A stretch of 64,000 nt of DNA from Pyrocephalus nanus. Its lineage: Eukaryota > Chordata > Aves > Passeriformes > Tyrannidae. The stretch is taken from positions 17,934,001 through 17,998,000 of the forward strand of contig CM076270.1 in NCBI GenBank assembly GCA_038380795.1, written 5' to 3'. Shown one piece after another: positions 49,840 to 61,800 of the stretch. The notes below the pieces were generated by a model. The model worked only from the letters and a program-made list of their open reading frames with translations. It had not been told where the DNA came from and ran no database searches. Every line of letters starts with the position of its first letter. Positions within the stretch are counted from its first letter, which is position 1. Both the position numbers and the translations under genes were made by a program.

Positions 49840-49899
49840 TCCCAGGTGAGGCTGCTTAAGTTAATTCAGGTAATTAAGGGCTGTTGGTGCCACCTGGGA
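49840..49899. repeat. Imperfect nested inverted repeat
   Basis: Outer arms TCCCAGGTG (49840-49848) and CACCTGGGA (49891-49899) are exact complements. Inside them TTAATT (49861-49866) pairs with AATTAA (49872-49877), and GGC/GCC lie just within the outer arms after a bulge. A transcript could fold into a two-level hairpin of about 60 nt. The element type is unknown. Confidence 0.7.
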
Positions 49900-50183
49900 C
49901 TAAGAAGCTTAAAAAAAACAAAAATGAGGTTCTGTGTTTTAAACACCCAGCAGCGTGAGCTGTGAGCACCTTGCAGGGTGGGTTTAACAGCACAGAATTC
50001 ACCTGAAGTTTTCATGGCTCTGCACAGACTGGTGTCACTTGAGAGCCTCTGGCAGCACCAAAGAAAAAAAAAGATAAAAAAGATCAACCCAGCTGAACAT
50101 GCGAAATGAGTGGAACATTTACAAAGAATGGAAAACGGGATGGTTAAGTAGATTCTAGTGACCAAGGAGTGTAAGGGCAGACT

Positions 50184-50387
50184 GTGGGATACCAAAAGTC
50201 AACCCGAGACCTGAAAAAAGAGGTGAAAGCCCATGGCAAAACCATTCTGCAGCTGTTTATATTAAAGGAGAACAGTAAGGCAGAAGAGGAGCTGCTACAC
50301 TATTCAGCATGTGGCCACTCAGTCCCCCAGCTGTGTGATTATGTCAGTGAATACATGCAACTGGAAACTGAGACTGATATGTCTTAG
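50184..50387 (+). other. 67-codon open frame of protein-like composition; not recognised
   Basis: The frame from ATG 50184 to a stop at 50385-50387 encodes a K/E-rich peptide with a possible amphipathic helix (DLKKEVKAHGKTILQLF) and no homopolymer. There is no signal peptide, no membrane segment and no domain I know. No promoter or polyadenylation signal is evident around it. It may be a decayed exon, a short orphan frame, or chance. Confidence 0.1.
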
Positions 50388-50861
50388 TAGGAAATATATA
50401 TAGGAATGGTCCAATATCACATCTTCTGCCTTTGAGAAGCATTAGAAGGCAGTGATTCACCACAAAGAGTTATCCATGGTAATGTCTCTGATGGAAAACC
50501 ATGAGACTGATTTGTTTTAAAAAGTTCTGATGGCTTGGAGCACTAGAGACAGACCATATGGCTAAGCACTGTTCTAGCAAAAGCCATGCCAGCATGGGTT
50601 TAAAGATATTTTCTGCATCTATATGCAGGGAAAGGGGAATCAAATTTTCAGGACTGGACAATGAGCTTTTCAGGTAGCAGTAAGTAGCAAAGATTCTTTT
50701 CTTTTCAATCAGGCCTTAACTGCAGTCATGAATCCCCCAAAGGAAAGGTTAAATGGTAATTTATACTTAGAAAGATGCAGACCCAGTCTCATGAATAATG
50801 GGGTATTTGAATTACAGGTCAGCAGCACTGTAAATACCCTGAGTTTTGTACAGGAGCTCTC

Positions 50862-50920
50862 CTAAGGATGAGCAGTCCTAACTCTAAGGATGATCCTAAC
50901 TAAGGATGAGCTCTCCTAAC
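50862..50920 (+). repeat. Small degenerate tandem repeat (CTAAGGATGA core)
   Basis: The 10-mer CTAAGGATGA occurs at 50862, 50884 and 50900, interleaved with TCCTAACT-like pieces, and GAGCTCTCCTAA occurs both before and after the block. Spacing between copies is uneven (22 and 16 bp), so this is an incipient or decayed minisatellite rather than a clean array. Confidence 0.85.
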
Positions 50921-51654
50921 TTCTGAGCAGTGCTCCACAATGCACCCTGACAGGCAGGATAACCACTCTCCCACCACACGAGGCACAGACCAGCCTGCTT
51001 TGGGGCACATTTATTTCTTCCTCTTCAACTTAACCCGAGGGCCACATGTTGCAAAAACATAGATGGAGTTAGGGGCTGACTCCAGAATCAAAGGTGCTCT
51101 GTAAATTACCCACGCTGGACTTTTCTAACAGAGGGAAGTAAGAAAATATTTGTTGCCCAGGTAAAATGCAGGAGCAGCACAGGCTAATGCTGGGACAGAA
51201 GATAAGCTCTATGGAGAGAAGCTGAATTAATTTTACTGTATTGCACAAGGGATGCTATTATACAAAAGAATTATTCCTTATCTAATTTCTGCACACCCAG
51301 AGGATTGTGTCCAGTGCCTGCAGACAATACATCCAGGTATAACATTAGCACACTATCCAAGAAGCACACCTTAGAGCAGGCTGAAATGGAGTACATTCTC
51401 ACTAGGGCCATAATTCCACATGAGAATATATTTTTATGGTAAAGTCAATTTTTCACTTCCACAGCGATGTTTAAGTATTGCCATACGTTTTATGACAATT
51501 TCCTCAACATTAACAATATAACTTCAAATAATGCAAAGCAATAAATACGTTACTTATGAATACAATGGCAAATGAAGCAGGGAGGAGTTCTGGGTTCAGT
51601 TTTTTAAGGTGGGCTGATACACTGCAGCTTATTCTATGGGGCTGACATACCAGT

Positions 51655-51730
51655 AAATGCTTCTTTTCTTTGGCTCTTTTTTGGCTTATTATTGCTAATT
51701 TTCTTTTTGGTTGGTGTTGGGTGTTTTTAG
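51655..51730 (+). repeat. T-rich tract ending in T/G motif
   Basis: Pyrimidine- and T-rich stretch (TTCTTTTCTTTGGC and TTCTTTTTGG) ending with GGTTGGTGTTGGGTG. Low complexity with no repeat unit or element recognised. Confidence 0.65.
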
Positions 51731-51980
51731 AGAGGAGAGAAGAAAAGAAATGAGGGACAGGATGATTCCAGTTGTTGCATCTGGCACTCCAGTGACAGTT
51801 TGGAAATTACTTTTAATTAAACAAGTGTTGATTTTTTAAAATTAGAGTAATCTGAGCCTGTAACATGCAGCTGGGAAAGCAAACAGACATTAGTTCAGCT
51901 GATAAGCACATGGTGAAGACAAGTAAAAGGAGGATATTAAATGGGATCCCATGTGATGCAAACATTGGGAATGGCTGGCT

Positions 51981-52017
51981 TGTGTGTGCACGCACACGTG
52001 TGTGAGCACACGTGCAC
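51981..52017. repeat. Alternating GT/CA tract with CACGTG palindromes
   Basis: Positions 51981-52004 alternate strictly between pyrimidine and purine (TGTGTGTGCACGCACACGTG and on). After one break at A52005, alternation resumes through CACACGTGCAC. The tract contains two CACGTG cores and a short inverted repeat (CACGTGTG, 4-nt spacer, CACACGTG). Such sequence can adopt Z-DNA, and CACGTG is the canonical E-box core; use of either property here is not shown. Confidence 0.85.
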
Positions 52018-53254
52018 CCAACAAAAGGGCTGCCACAGCCAGAGCTGGGGCCAGAACTGCAGCTTAATGAGAGGCTGTAAAATGCTCTCCTCAGAATTCC
52101 ATCTGATTAGAAAAGCAGGTGATTTGGAAGACAATCTGATTTCTGGTGTGCCATCACAAGATACCACATCACCCTGGGTAGCAGGTCAAATACAGGACTT
52201 GTCTTCGAGTGCCAGAGTCTGACTGCTTCCTTAGAACCAACAAAAAGCCCCTCCCTCCCTATTCATCACCTCTCCCACGTCAGAATAAGTGACAGGAGAA
52301 CCAGCCTCTGGCATGCAATAGCTCCCCAGAGCAGGCAGCAGGGAGAATCACCTGTGATGCTTTCACTGCAAGGGAAGGGAACACTGTGGAAATCTGGTGA
52401 GATGCAGAAGAAAGCTCAGAAGGAACAAAGCTTGTTCTTATCTGCTCTACATCCAACAAACCAGCTATAATTTAGCATACAAATAGCCCTAACTGCAAAT
52501 GAGGGAGAGATCCAAGGATTTGCTGTAGCTTTTCCCTGGGCTAAAGACTCTGGGAGGCAAACAGCCAAGCACTGCCCTTGCTTTCTCTGAGCCACACTCA
52601 GGCACTGCTCGTGGTAAGCTCAGCACCGTGTGCTCTCATCACACTGACACGTCATTTCTCTTCTCATCTCATCCAAAATCACTATCGCATAAAGACAACA
52701 CCCCTGAGTACCATTCCTATTAGCAAACCAAAGTCCAGAGGAGTTCAGTGCTGCTGCCCTGATCAGCCACTTCTATCCACACTTCACGTTTGGCCTCGAC
52801 AAGTTTGGCTGCAGATGGAGCCTGACAGGGCTGAACCGGCAGAGCTGGAAGTGCAGGGAAGGGTGAGGGATCTCCTATCCTGATTACAGGCTGCCAGGCT
52901 GTAGAAACTGGAATCTTTTGAACCTAAGAGAGAGGACGGTGTCTGGAGGATGTTGGAAAGATATTTCTGATTGGCACTGAAGGCTTGCAAAGAATCAATA
53001 GAGAATTAGGCTGAAATGGAGTTACCGAGCTCAGCCGTGGTGCTGCGTGTGCTCGGGCTGCAGCACTTCCAGGAAACAATGTCTAAAGGAAAGCAGGCGC
53101 CAGCCCAGACATGGAGCACAAGCCTGGGCATGGCCAGAGAAAAAGCCACACATGCTATCAGCAGAGCTGCAGCACGAGGAAACAGGGAGCTCGGAGGAGG
53201 ATGACAAAGGGGGCTGAAGAACGATGAGCAGGGACACTGATTCTGTGAACTACC

Positions 53255-53340
53255 AGAGCTGCGCGAGCGGGGAAGGGACGCAGGGGATTTTCCCCCCACC
53301 CCGAGCCCCCGCTGAATACATTCTTTTCTGCCTATAAAAA
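53255..53340 (+). promoter_or_regulatory. GC-rich patch followed by TATAAAAA (weak promoter-like)
   Basis: A short patch with several CpGs (GCGCGAGCGGGG, GGGACGC, CCCGAGCCCCCGC) is followed by TATAAAAA at 53333-53340. The order of GC boxes then a TATA box would suit a promoter firing to the right. There is no open frame or exon signal downstream, and the sequence after it is AT-rich, so this may be coincidence. Confidence 0.12.
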
Positions 53341-55857
53341 AATGCCAATAATTGAATCCTAAGGCACTGACATCTTCTGAGATAGTGCCAGAAAATTAGT
53401 ATTTAACTTTTTACCCATAAGCAACACCAAGGGAATGTTAATAAAGAACAGAAAGCAAAATATGGGTTTAGATCTCACAGCCACTAAAAGAGGCTTTCCC
53501 TCTGAAATGCTCAGCTAATACCCAGGCTCATGCACTCTGTAACAAATTCTGTCCTGGCTCCTTCCCTCTGACCAGGAGGGTCTTTCTACCAAGGTAACCT
53601 GCTCAAGCACCTGGGCTTCCCTCTGAAGTCCCTCAGACAAAAATTACATTTGATACCTCTGAGATCTTAAGACATATGACGAAAGTGCCCAATAATTTCA
53701 GAAAAAAATAAGAGATTTTGAATAGTGCATGGATTCTTGGTATCTGGAAATTGTGAACCTGGATCATTGTACTAAGTTTTCTGTGACAAAACCCTGAAAA
53801 GAAATAACAATAATTAAAGAAACCCCACACGCTGAGATAGTGATCTCTAAGAAAGGTTGAAGACATGAGAGCCAAGAAAATGAAAACTACACTGATATTT
53901 ATTCACAGGGCACAAACCATTAATGTAGTTCGAGAAAACACACTGAGATTTAAACATTTCTTGTAAGCTGTTATACTTTAAAATTGAGGCTGTTCACAGA
54001 TTGTCTTCTTTAAAAACTGAACCTGCTTTTTTTTTTAATTTCAGTAAGTCAGAATGTTTCATTTCTCAGTCAGAACTGCTAATCAGGAAGATGTGATACA
54101 ATCTGCTAAATCTCAAGAGTGCTAAATACGAAGGGCCTTTAGCAGTGGTACAGGTAATTAAGTTTGTTATGATTTTCTATATATTCTGCAGCAGAAAATC
54201 TGATTGCTCTTTTGGCAGGGGGCCATGCCTGTTCATCTTCAAAGACGACCTGGTTTAAATTTAAAAATAAATATTATTTAAAGTTGAAGATAATTTTAAT
54301 TTAATAGAGCACGTAATACCAATGTATGTTCTTCATTACATACAGCAATTAATTTTTCTTGCTAATATACCAGTGTATTGAAAACTTGTCTGAAATTTTT
54401 CATACATATTCAAAAGATGAAAACACTAAAGGCAGGTACTTAGCTGATGTTAACTAGGATGACAGATCCTGTGGAGATCTATTAACATACTGGCATACTA
54501 ACAGTCTGGAATTTTATGACTGATTGCAGTAAAGGGAAGATTGGGGGAAGATTCTTTGAAAGAGAAGAGAACGTAGCATAATTTTTTTCTCATTATTGGT
54601 ATTTCTCAGCAATTTCCACGAGACTTTACAAGAAACAATGTCTGTGGGAGTTCTCCATGGGATTCTTACTACTTGACAGCAGAATGAGAATGTTATTTTG
54701 GAAGGATCATAGGGTTAGGGGCTCCATATTTATCTGGTGCTGGAGAGAACAGAACCCCTTTGTGCCATTTCTTGGGGAGTGTCCACATGGCATTAGAACA
54801 ACCCTGTGATCTAAAAAATGTCATAGGTGTTCAGTACCTCCAGCTACTCTACAGAGCTAATCTGAAACTCTTAATATAGTCAGCTCAAAGGTGATTTATT
54901 TAATGAAACAGAAATATACACACATCCTAATCTTAAACCTTGATCATTTCAGCCAGTATTCAAACTGCAACAGTTCTCAGTGCCACTAATCCACACATGC
55001 TCACACATCTGGTTCTAGCCAATAGATCAAATTAGTTTTCTTCCTCAAGGAACTGTCATAAGTGAAGCCCCCAAGGAAGCCCTAACCACATGCATCTCAC
55101 CACTTCTTGAGATTTACTCCCAGCATAATTTTACAAGCTATTACACTGAACTGGAAAAAAGATGACTGCAACCATGTAGCTGGTTTACTGTGCAGACAGC
55201 TGCTTTAGCAGCTAACTAATATTAAAAGTATCTGGCCAATTCTCATGTAGAGGCTTTATAAATTTACAGGCACAATTTGGATTGCTGGGAAATTATTCCT
55301 GTTGTCCATTCTGAAACAATACTTTGTTTTGATAAATTACAGTATTCAAGTCTCCAGCTCTAACAGATATGTTAAAAATAAGCCAAACAAAACAGTAGTC
55401 TTGGGGCACTGTAATATTAATCTGCAGTCATTTAATTTCATCATGTTTGTGTATTTTTCCTGAAAAGTATTTACTTAAGATAAGGCAATAATCAAAATAA
55501 ATTTATCTACAGCCTGTAACAACTAGTTTTCCTTAGCACTGACTAATGTGCACTACCTAAGCCTAATGAAGAATTTAAAATGAGTATTAAGACAGTACTT
55601 TCAAGTAAAAGGTGTGATTTTCCCAGAGATGCATCAATTATTACATTACCACATCCTGCCTGAGAGTTTCGCAGTCATGCATTTGATGATGGGCACTTTA
55701 AAGCACTAATGCTGGGCAATTTTCTCTAAATTCTTTTCTGGACAAATCTCCTTAAGCTCATAATATCTTAACGCTTTCCAAGAACAAAAGCCCTAGGTTC
55801 TGAGGCAGCAGTGTTAATACAGTCAGTGCATAACACATTCATGATAACCACGACTTC

Positions 55858-56320
55858 CTGAGACCCCCAGGAGAGAGGAGATTCCAGAGCTGCTTGTTTT
55901 GGGAGCCCCAGGTCGCCGTGCCGGGGCTGTGGCTGTGAGGCTGCTCTGCCACGCTGCCCTCACACAGACACCACTGGGGCTCCCTGCGGCTCAGGCTGCT
56001 CTGAAACCTTGCTGAGAGGCAGGAGCCACCAGCTGGGGATCCCCATTGCCACACCAACGTGATTGTCCTGGAACAGGACACAGGGACAGGGAGCTCCTGC
56101 CTGCATGCCCTGGATCTCTGACCTTGCAAGCCGCCCCTCCCTTGCCCTGGCACACGCAGTGCTGGCACAGCTGCCCAGTCGCTGCCTACAACATCTACAC
56201 CCAGGTGTGCCTTGAGCTCAGAATCCACAGCCTGGCCCTGCAGGAGCCCACTCCCAAAGAGGGGGCTGCCATGGGAAAGCCTTCTGTCTCAGAAGGTAAT
56301 TTCTGACCACATCCCGAATC
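55858..56320. other. GC-rich patch inside AT-rich DNA
   Basis: About 460 bp are clearly richer in G and C than the several kilobases on each side (for example GTCGCCGTGCCGGGGCTGTGG). Overlapping open frames of 129 (minus, 55839-56228) and 86 codons (plus, 56046-56306) follow from the composition. No exon, LTR or other element is recognised. An old insertion, an unannotated exon region or a small regulatory island are possible. Confidence 0.5.
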
Positions 56321-58633
56321 TCAAAAATCCATGAGACGTGCGATGCGTGGGTGAGATGAGAAGAGCAGAGAATCTGAACGCTGCCTAAGGAAGGAGTTTT
56401 GACTATTTACCTTCTAAATTTGCTAGCATTTACCTAGCAGCTGGGACCAGGATCATTACAAGGACTTAACCTTAAGGCTCTTTGGTGGGAACACAGCAAA
56501 CAGAAAAGTTATCACCAACCAAAATCAATGCATGTATCTGCAAAAAAGGAGCAGGAACCCTCAAGTAAAGACACGCCTGTGCCAGTGTTCAAGCCTTCTC
56601 TGTAGCAGGAGGGAACAAATAAAGAAGAACTTCTATTTTATAACAGTCTGCTGCTTTAAAAAAACGACATTATTAAGGCAGTGTGTATAATCCATAGGTG
56701 TGTCTAAAAGGACTGCATACAGAAGAAAGGGATTGTGTTTGATGATATAAAATATACAGAGTGATGGATTACATCGCAGTCCAGTATCAGCAGAACGTAA
56801 AGGATTTGAAAATAATGATTTGGCTTTCAGCAAGACGCAGAGAGTTTGTCCATGGTTAGTCAGAAGTACTGTACTTCACATAAATGCTTCACAGACAGTG
56901 ACACAGTAATTACAGAGCTGGGAAATGGCCACTCTCTATCTGCTCTGCACTTCACAGACTAAAGAGAGATTTCATGCATATTGAACACACTCGTGTTAGC
57001 TCAATTCACTTTTTCAATATTATTTTATAAGGCAAGAATAATATAAATTCTAAACTGCTATTCAAATGCTACATCTATCTTATCATGAGTTACATTTTTA
57101 AAAAAATGCAACTTTATGCACACATGTTTGCATAATCTGTGAAAGAAAATTGGCACTCTAGGAATTTATAATTTGCTTATTTCTTATAAAACCTTCTTTT
57201 GATGTATTCTGCAGGTTGACAGGGTTTCAGTGTATTTAGACAGATACAAAAATATTTTCTGTGGTTGCGTGTTTGCTCCTTTGAGCAGACTTTTCTTTAG
57301 AGTTTGCAATGCATTTTCATATAGTTTGCCAAAATAAGTTTATGATTTATCTGCAGTTTAAAAAATTAATTTCAAGTCTTCTTTGATACAACACACTTCC
57401 AACTTTTGTTGTGACACAGATTATTCAAATGTGCCTGACAAAGAGTATGCAAAGTGGTTTTACAGCAGGAAGTTCAGCTGACAGTGCCCAGGCCCCTGCG
57501 TGAAATCAAAAGGATTGTGGGTTTATAGTCTCATGGATGGACAGTGATAACTCGGGGTTTTTTTGGATTAATGGGGAAGCTCCCACTGGGCATTTCCCAG
57601 TGATGCTTTTGGGTAAGATACCAAACCACTGCTCTGTCCCCATTAGTGTCATGCATCTTTTTCACTTACTGACAAGCTGTCAAGGACCTGTTAACGTGTC
57701 ACAAGACTCTGGAATATGATTATAGTAGGGTTTTTTTTTGATTAAGCTCTTTTCAGCTCATGATATCCATGTGGAGTTTATGTCACAGGAGTCAAAGCCT
57801 TAAAGTAGCCTGGAGACAGCCAGTACCTTTCTACCCAACTGGGTAGGACTGCATATCCAACAGATTCCTTGGGAACAGGTGGATGCTGCTTTCAGAGGAC
57901 TCTCACATGCTGCTCACCACTGTAGGAATCCCCTCTAAACACCAAGGGACCTGAGCAGGACACTGTATGAAAACCTCACACTCTACACATAAAAATATGA
58001 TATTGCCAATCAAAGAACTGCTCTGCAACTACAAGAAAAGCCTCCAAATACGAGCTGAGTGTGACTGTAAGACTCATGACCTGGAGCCTCCGTTGAGGCT
58101 TTTCTTCAGCTTTGGAGAAGCAAAACACAGGCAGTGCCTTGCTGGTTTCATGCTCCAGTTCATCACTTGCAGGGCTGTAATTAATTCCACAAGGACAGTG
58201 CTGATCCCACACAGATGGTGCTGGGGGAGAGCCTGGCAGGCAAGGATAAGGCAAGGAACTTCCAAGACAAATCCCCCACCTAAGGTTGGTGGAATGAACA
58301 CAAGTGCAGTGGGTATTTCTCAGACCACATGGAACACTTGGATGTTTCTCACACTACAGACTCAAAAAAACCTGAAAAAAGTCCCTGTGGCTTTAATAAA
58401 ATCTGAAGAGCTGCATGAAGAGAGAAAGAGAAAAATTAACTTCCAGTGAACATGACTAGTTGGCCACTTTCAAAAATTGTAATTTCTTGTAATGTGTGAA
58501 TATAATATGAACATTTTGATTCTCAGGACAATTCTGCAAGTACTTTCTAAGATGAGTGGTATAATATTCCAGCTTGGCTGCAACTGTATTAAACTGCTGT
58601 AATGGGATTCTCTGCTTGAACTTGCAATGGGAC

Positions 58634-58671
58634 TGTATCTCAGTTTTGGGAGTGTATCTCAGTTTTGAGAG
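58634..58671 (+). repeat. Two-copy 19-bp tandem duplication
   Basis: The 19-mer TGTATCTCAGTTTTGGGAG (58634-58652) is followed directly by a second copy with one G-to-A change (58653-58671). The near identity points to a recent slippage or duplication event, possibly polymorphic in copy number. Confidence 0.95.
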
Positions 58672-58859
58672 GATGCCTTATTATCAACAGCTGATTAGAA
58701 ACGCTGCCATGACATCTGTATGTTATTTAAATCAGGGTATGAGAAAAAAACAGTGTCCCTGTTCTTTACCCTGAACCAATGTCCTTTCTGTGCTTTGGCA
58801 GGGCCAGGCCCATCGCTGCAGCTCATCCTGGGCAGTAATTCTGCAGGCAGCCTTAGGGG

Positions 58860-58879
58860 CTGTACAGCACCCTGTACAG
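58860..58879. repeat. Doubled CTGTACAG palindrome
   Basis: The 8-bp palindrome CTGTACAG occurs at 58860-58867 and again at 58872-58879 with a 4-nt spacer (CACC). Because each copy is palindromic the pair is both a direct and an inverted repeat. Confidence 0.85.
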
Positions 58880-61800
58880 GAGGGAGGAGGGCAGCAAAAT
58901 CCAGCACTTTGTTGGCTCAAACTGTTGTCTCATTAAGTCAAAGGTAAAATCCCCAGTGATGATTACTGGGTCAGGATTAAGCCAAACTCCCCCATCTTGG
59001 TTTTACTGGCCTTTATTCTTTCTCATGAATTTTAGAATATAATGCCTGGCTGAAAATATCAAGCTTACTAGACAGCTTTAAGAACTATACATTATTTACA
59101 GGGGGCAAAATATTCCATCTTGAATCTGTATTTTTCCTTTTGTATTCAAAACCTACAAAAACACCCCCTCGATAAATGAATGTTCTTCCAATTGCACGTT
59201 ACCAAGTGTTTCCGTTTGGGAAAATGATACCTTTTCAACACAAAAACAAGCTTGTGGCTTTTTAACAGGCCGAAAACTGCTTTTCCCCCCATCAGCTCTA
59301 ATGTTTTTCCATCGTGTAAGAGATTTATCCTGATCCAGTTTAGCCCAGGGCACGTTCAGGTTACTGCAAATGTTCTTTGTGCTGGCTGTCGCTGTAACAG
59401 CGTATTGTGTGTGCTGCAGCACCATACATATTTAAACAGGCTGTTGCTTTACAAGCACATGTTCAAAAGATTTTATCTAATCAAATTTTAAATAGGAAAT
59501 TACTTGTCTGACTTCACATCAGACAGCTATTCCTTTCCCCGCTGTTCCAGATTGGATTATTAGGAGTTCACTACTAAATGGTCAGCAGCGTGTCTGAGTC
59601 ACCGGTCTTCATTTGGGCTATAAATATCAGATGATGATTTATTACTAGGCAGTTGCAACACTGCAATAGCAAATTCTCTTTAATCTCTTTAATTTGAGAT
59701 GAAATAGCGAACAGTTCAGAAAGCTGAGAATTTCTAAAGTCCTCAGTGCAAATAACAGCTTCATCAGTTGATTTCAGTGTGCCTACTCTCTAGGGAGTCC
59801 AGGGGTTGTTCACTATGGGTTTTTGATGCCCACACTGATCTAGTCCTGCTCATCTTTGTGAATTAACTCCTAACTCTGGGCATCTACTCCACGGTAAATG
59901 GGCTAAAACTGTGACTTTGAGAATGTTCAATGATTTTTATAACTAAATTGAATAATATCTGAAAGAGTAGCTTTCACTCTCATGTGCTACCTGGGTTATC
60001 ACTGTTTAACATTCCTGCTTCCTCTGGACCTCAGATGAGAGTTCATGATTGCCACAGTGCCAGAAATTGTATTATCTGCTTATTCAAAAGTAGATGTTTG
60101 CTCACCAGAATGTGCTTTCATCTCTTCCAAAATGCTGATTACATTTCTTCTAAATGGCACAAGCCAAATGTGTCTCACCCTTTTTAGGGAATGCAGCTGC
60201 CCACGCAGGGCACTGGTGCAAGGTGGGTTTGCTTGTGCCAATCATACCTACATCAAGAATGCACAGCATTTCAGAAAGCTCTAAAGTAGGAAATGGACTT
60301 AAATCTTGCTGAAATGAAGACTAATCTGCAAACTTGACAGAAGTGTTTATTTAGAAGATGAACAAATTCTAATGTGACACAAAACACCCCAAGAGATAAA
60401 GAAAAAACAGCAACTAAACATTTCTAAATTACAAAATACTGTTTTGTCACATTCCAAGTTTGGTTGGTTCCTTATGGTATTTTATTTCAGAAGTAATTCA
60501 AATTTGGCTTGACAAACTATTAGACATCCAGAGAAGAACAAGCACAATACAGGGTTTGAGAAACTGATTAAAGAAGACAGCCCAAAGAATGTTAGAAAAT
60601 CTGTCTAAATCCTAAAGGACAGGAAGACAAGGAAGGAAAACACTTTCTGATTGTGATATTCAGGAGCCTGAACAAAGAATGGAAGGTAAGTCAGAAAAAT
60701 AAAAGCTTCTGATACAACTCAACATGAGGGGCAATTAATGGAGGCAAATGGAGGAAACCAGTTTAGCAACAGCGTTAGAAGAGGTGCTGGAGGATCCTAC
60801 GTCCTGCTGACCTTTCCATCACTGAAAACTGTGATGACAACCCTTAGTAATCCATAATTTAGAGACTTCACCCTGTTTGTACAGATTCAGGCTCCACACT
60901 CCAGTATGGGTTATATAAATCATATAAAAATAAAAAGGTTTCTAACTTGGCTGTATTGCAAATTATGTCCAGTTCCTGGCTTTGTATCTAGCAGATGGCA
61001 TTACAGCCCAACACACCCTAAAATGCCTCTGAAAGGTGTCAGCTCTCCTGTCCATCCTGGATGGGGTTAAATTTCAGGGAAATGTTACTTGACTGCTGTC
61101 AGGATTGAAGGACAGAAACAAACACACTTAAAAACCCATGGACAGGAGACCCTATGGGATAAAGCAGATGCAAAATCACCTGCAGAGCAATAATGTGCCT
61201 AATCTTTGAACTCTTTTCAGGGAAGGTACTTAAGGACATGCAATATCATCAGCTGGTTTAAGTTACTGTAAGTACCTTGATCTCAAGGCAGCCAGATCCA
61301 GCCCTATAAATTCTTGATCCTGTTGATATGTCACATATTTTAGTCTGAAGTTCTGTTCTTTCTGTAGTAAATTGAGAATAGAGTACAGAGCAGTTGTGCT
61401 GTGCTCTCTGTTACTGTAAAACTAAACTCTGCTTTCTTTTAGGGTATTGTTTTGATCCTAAATTTCTCAGCTGAGAGACACTGTGATGGCATATCTGTTG
61501 GCTTCAGGCACAACAGCACTCTTATAAGGAGTATTATTTTACCTTAAAATGGACACTCAAGGAATAAAAAAACCTCAAAATGTGTACCTGGTGTACTGAT
61601 GGCAGTTGTTTTTTTTCTAAAAGTAAAGACAAAACGCCCCCAAGAAACATTGGTTCAAGAGAGAGAGGGAGGGAAAACAAACCAGAGCAGTTCTTTTCCT
61701 CCTCTAAAAGAACAGCGACTGCTTAGGCTTTCCTTATGAATCATAAAACAAGGGAAGGTGGCAGCAGGGAGAAACACAAACTGCATTTTCCTTTCTCAGT

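Larger units (their letters stand above)
45621..51980. other. Single-copy stretch, no gene confirmed
   Basis: Besides the features listed separately (46041, 47053, 48421, 49603, 49840, 50184, 50862), there are only short frames, the longest 125 codons at 47100-47477, broken up by a poly-A segment. No RNA gene is recognised. Confidence 0.5.
52018..58633. other. Mostly AT-rich, gene-desert-like DNA
   Basis: From about 53340 to 55850 and 56400 to 57480 the sequence is AT-rich, free of recognisable repeats, and nearly devoid of open frames over 60 codons. It is interrupted by the GC-rich patch at 55858. A 160-codon frame at 57967-58449 has no recognised domain and is of chance length. Confidence 0.5.

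Noticed and set aside
57967..58449. 160-codon plus-strand open frame without low complexity
   Set aside because: Its length is about what chance yields in this amount of sequence. No domain is recognised and a minus frame overlaps it.
59630..59735. Box C/D snoRNA-like arrangement (GATGATGA ... CTGA)
   Set aside because: The flanks do not form a terminal stem and no clear internal C'/D' pair is seen.
60664..60690. Strong donor GGAAG/GTAAGTCAG with CAG 22 nt upstream
   Set aside because: The acceptor side has a poor pyrimidine tract and the exon would be only 22 nt, so a random donor match is more likely.
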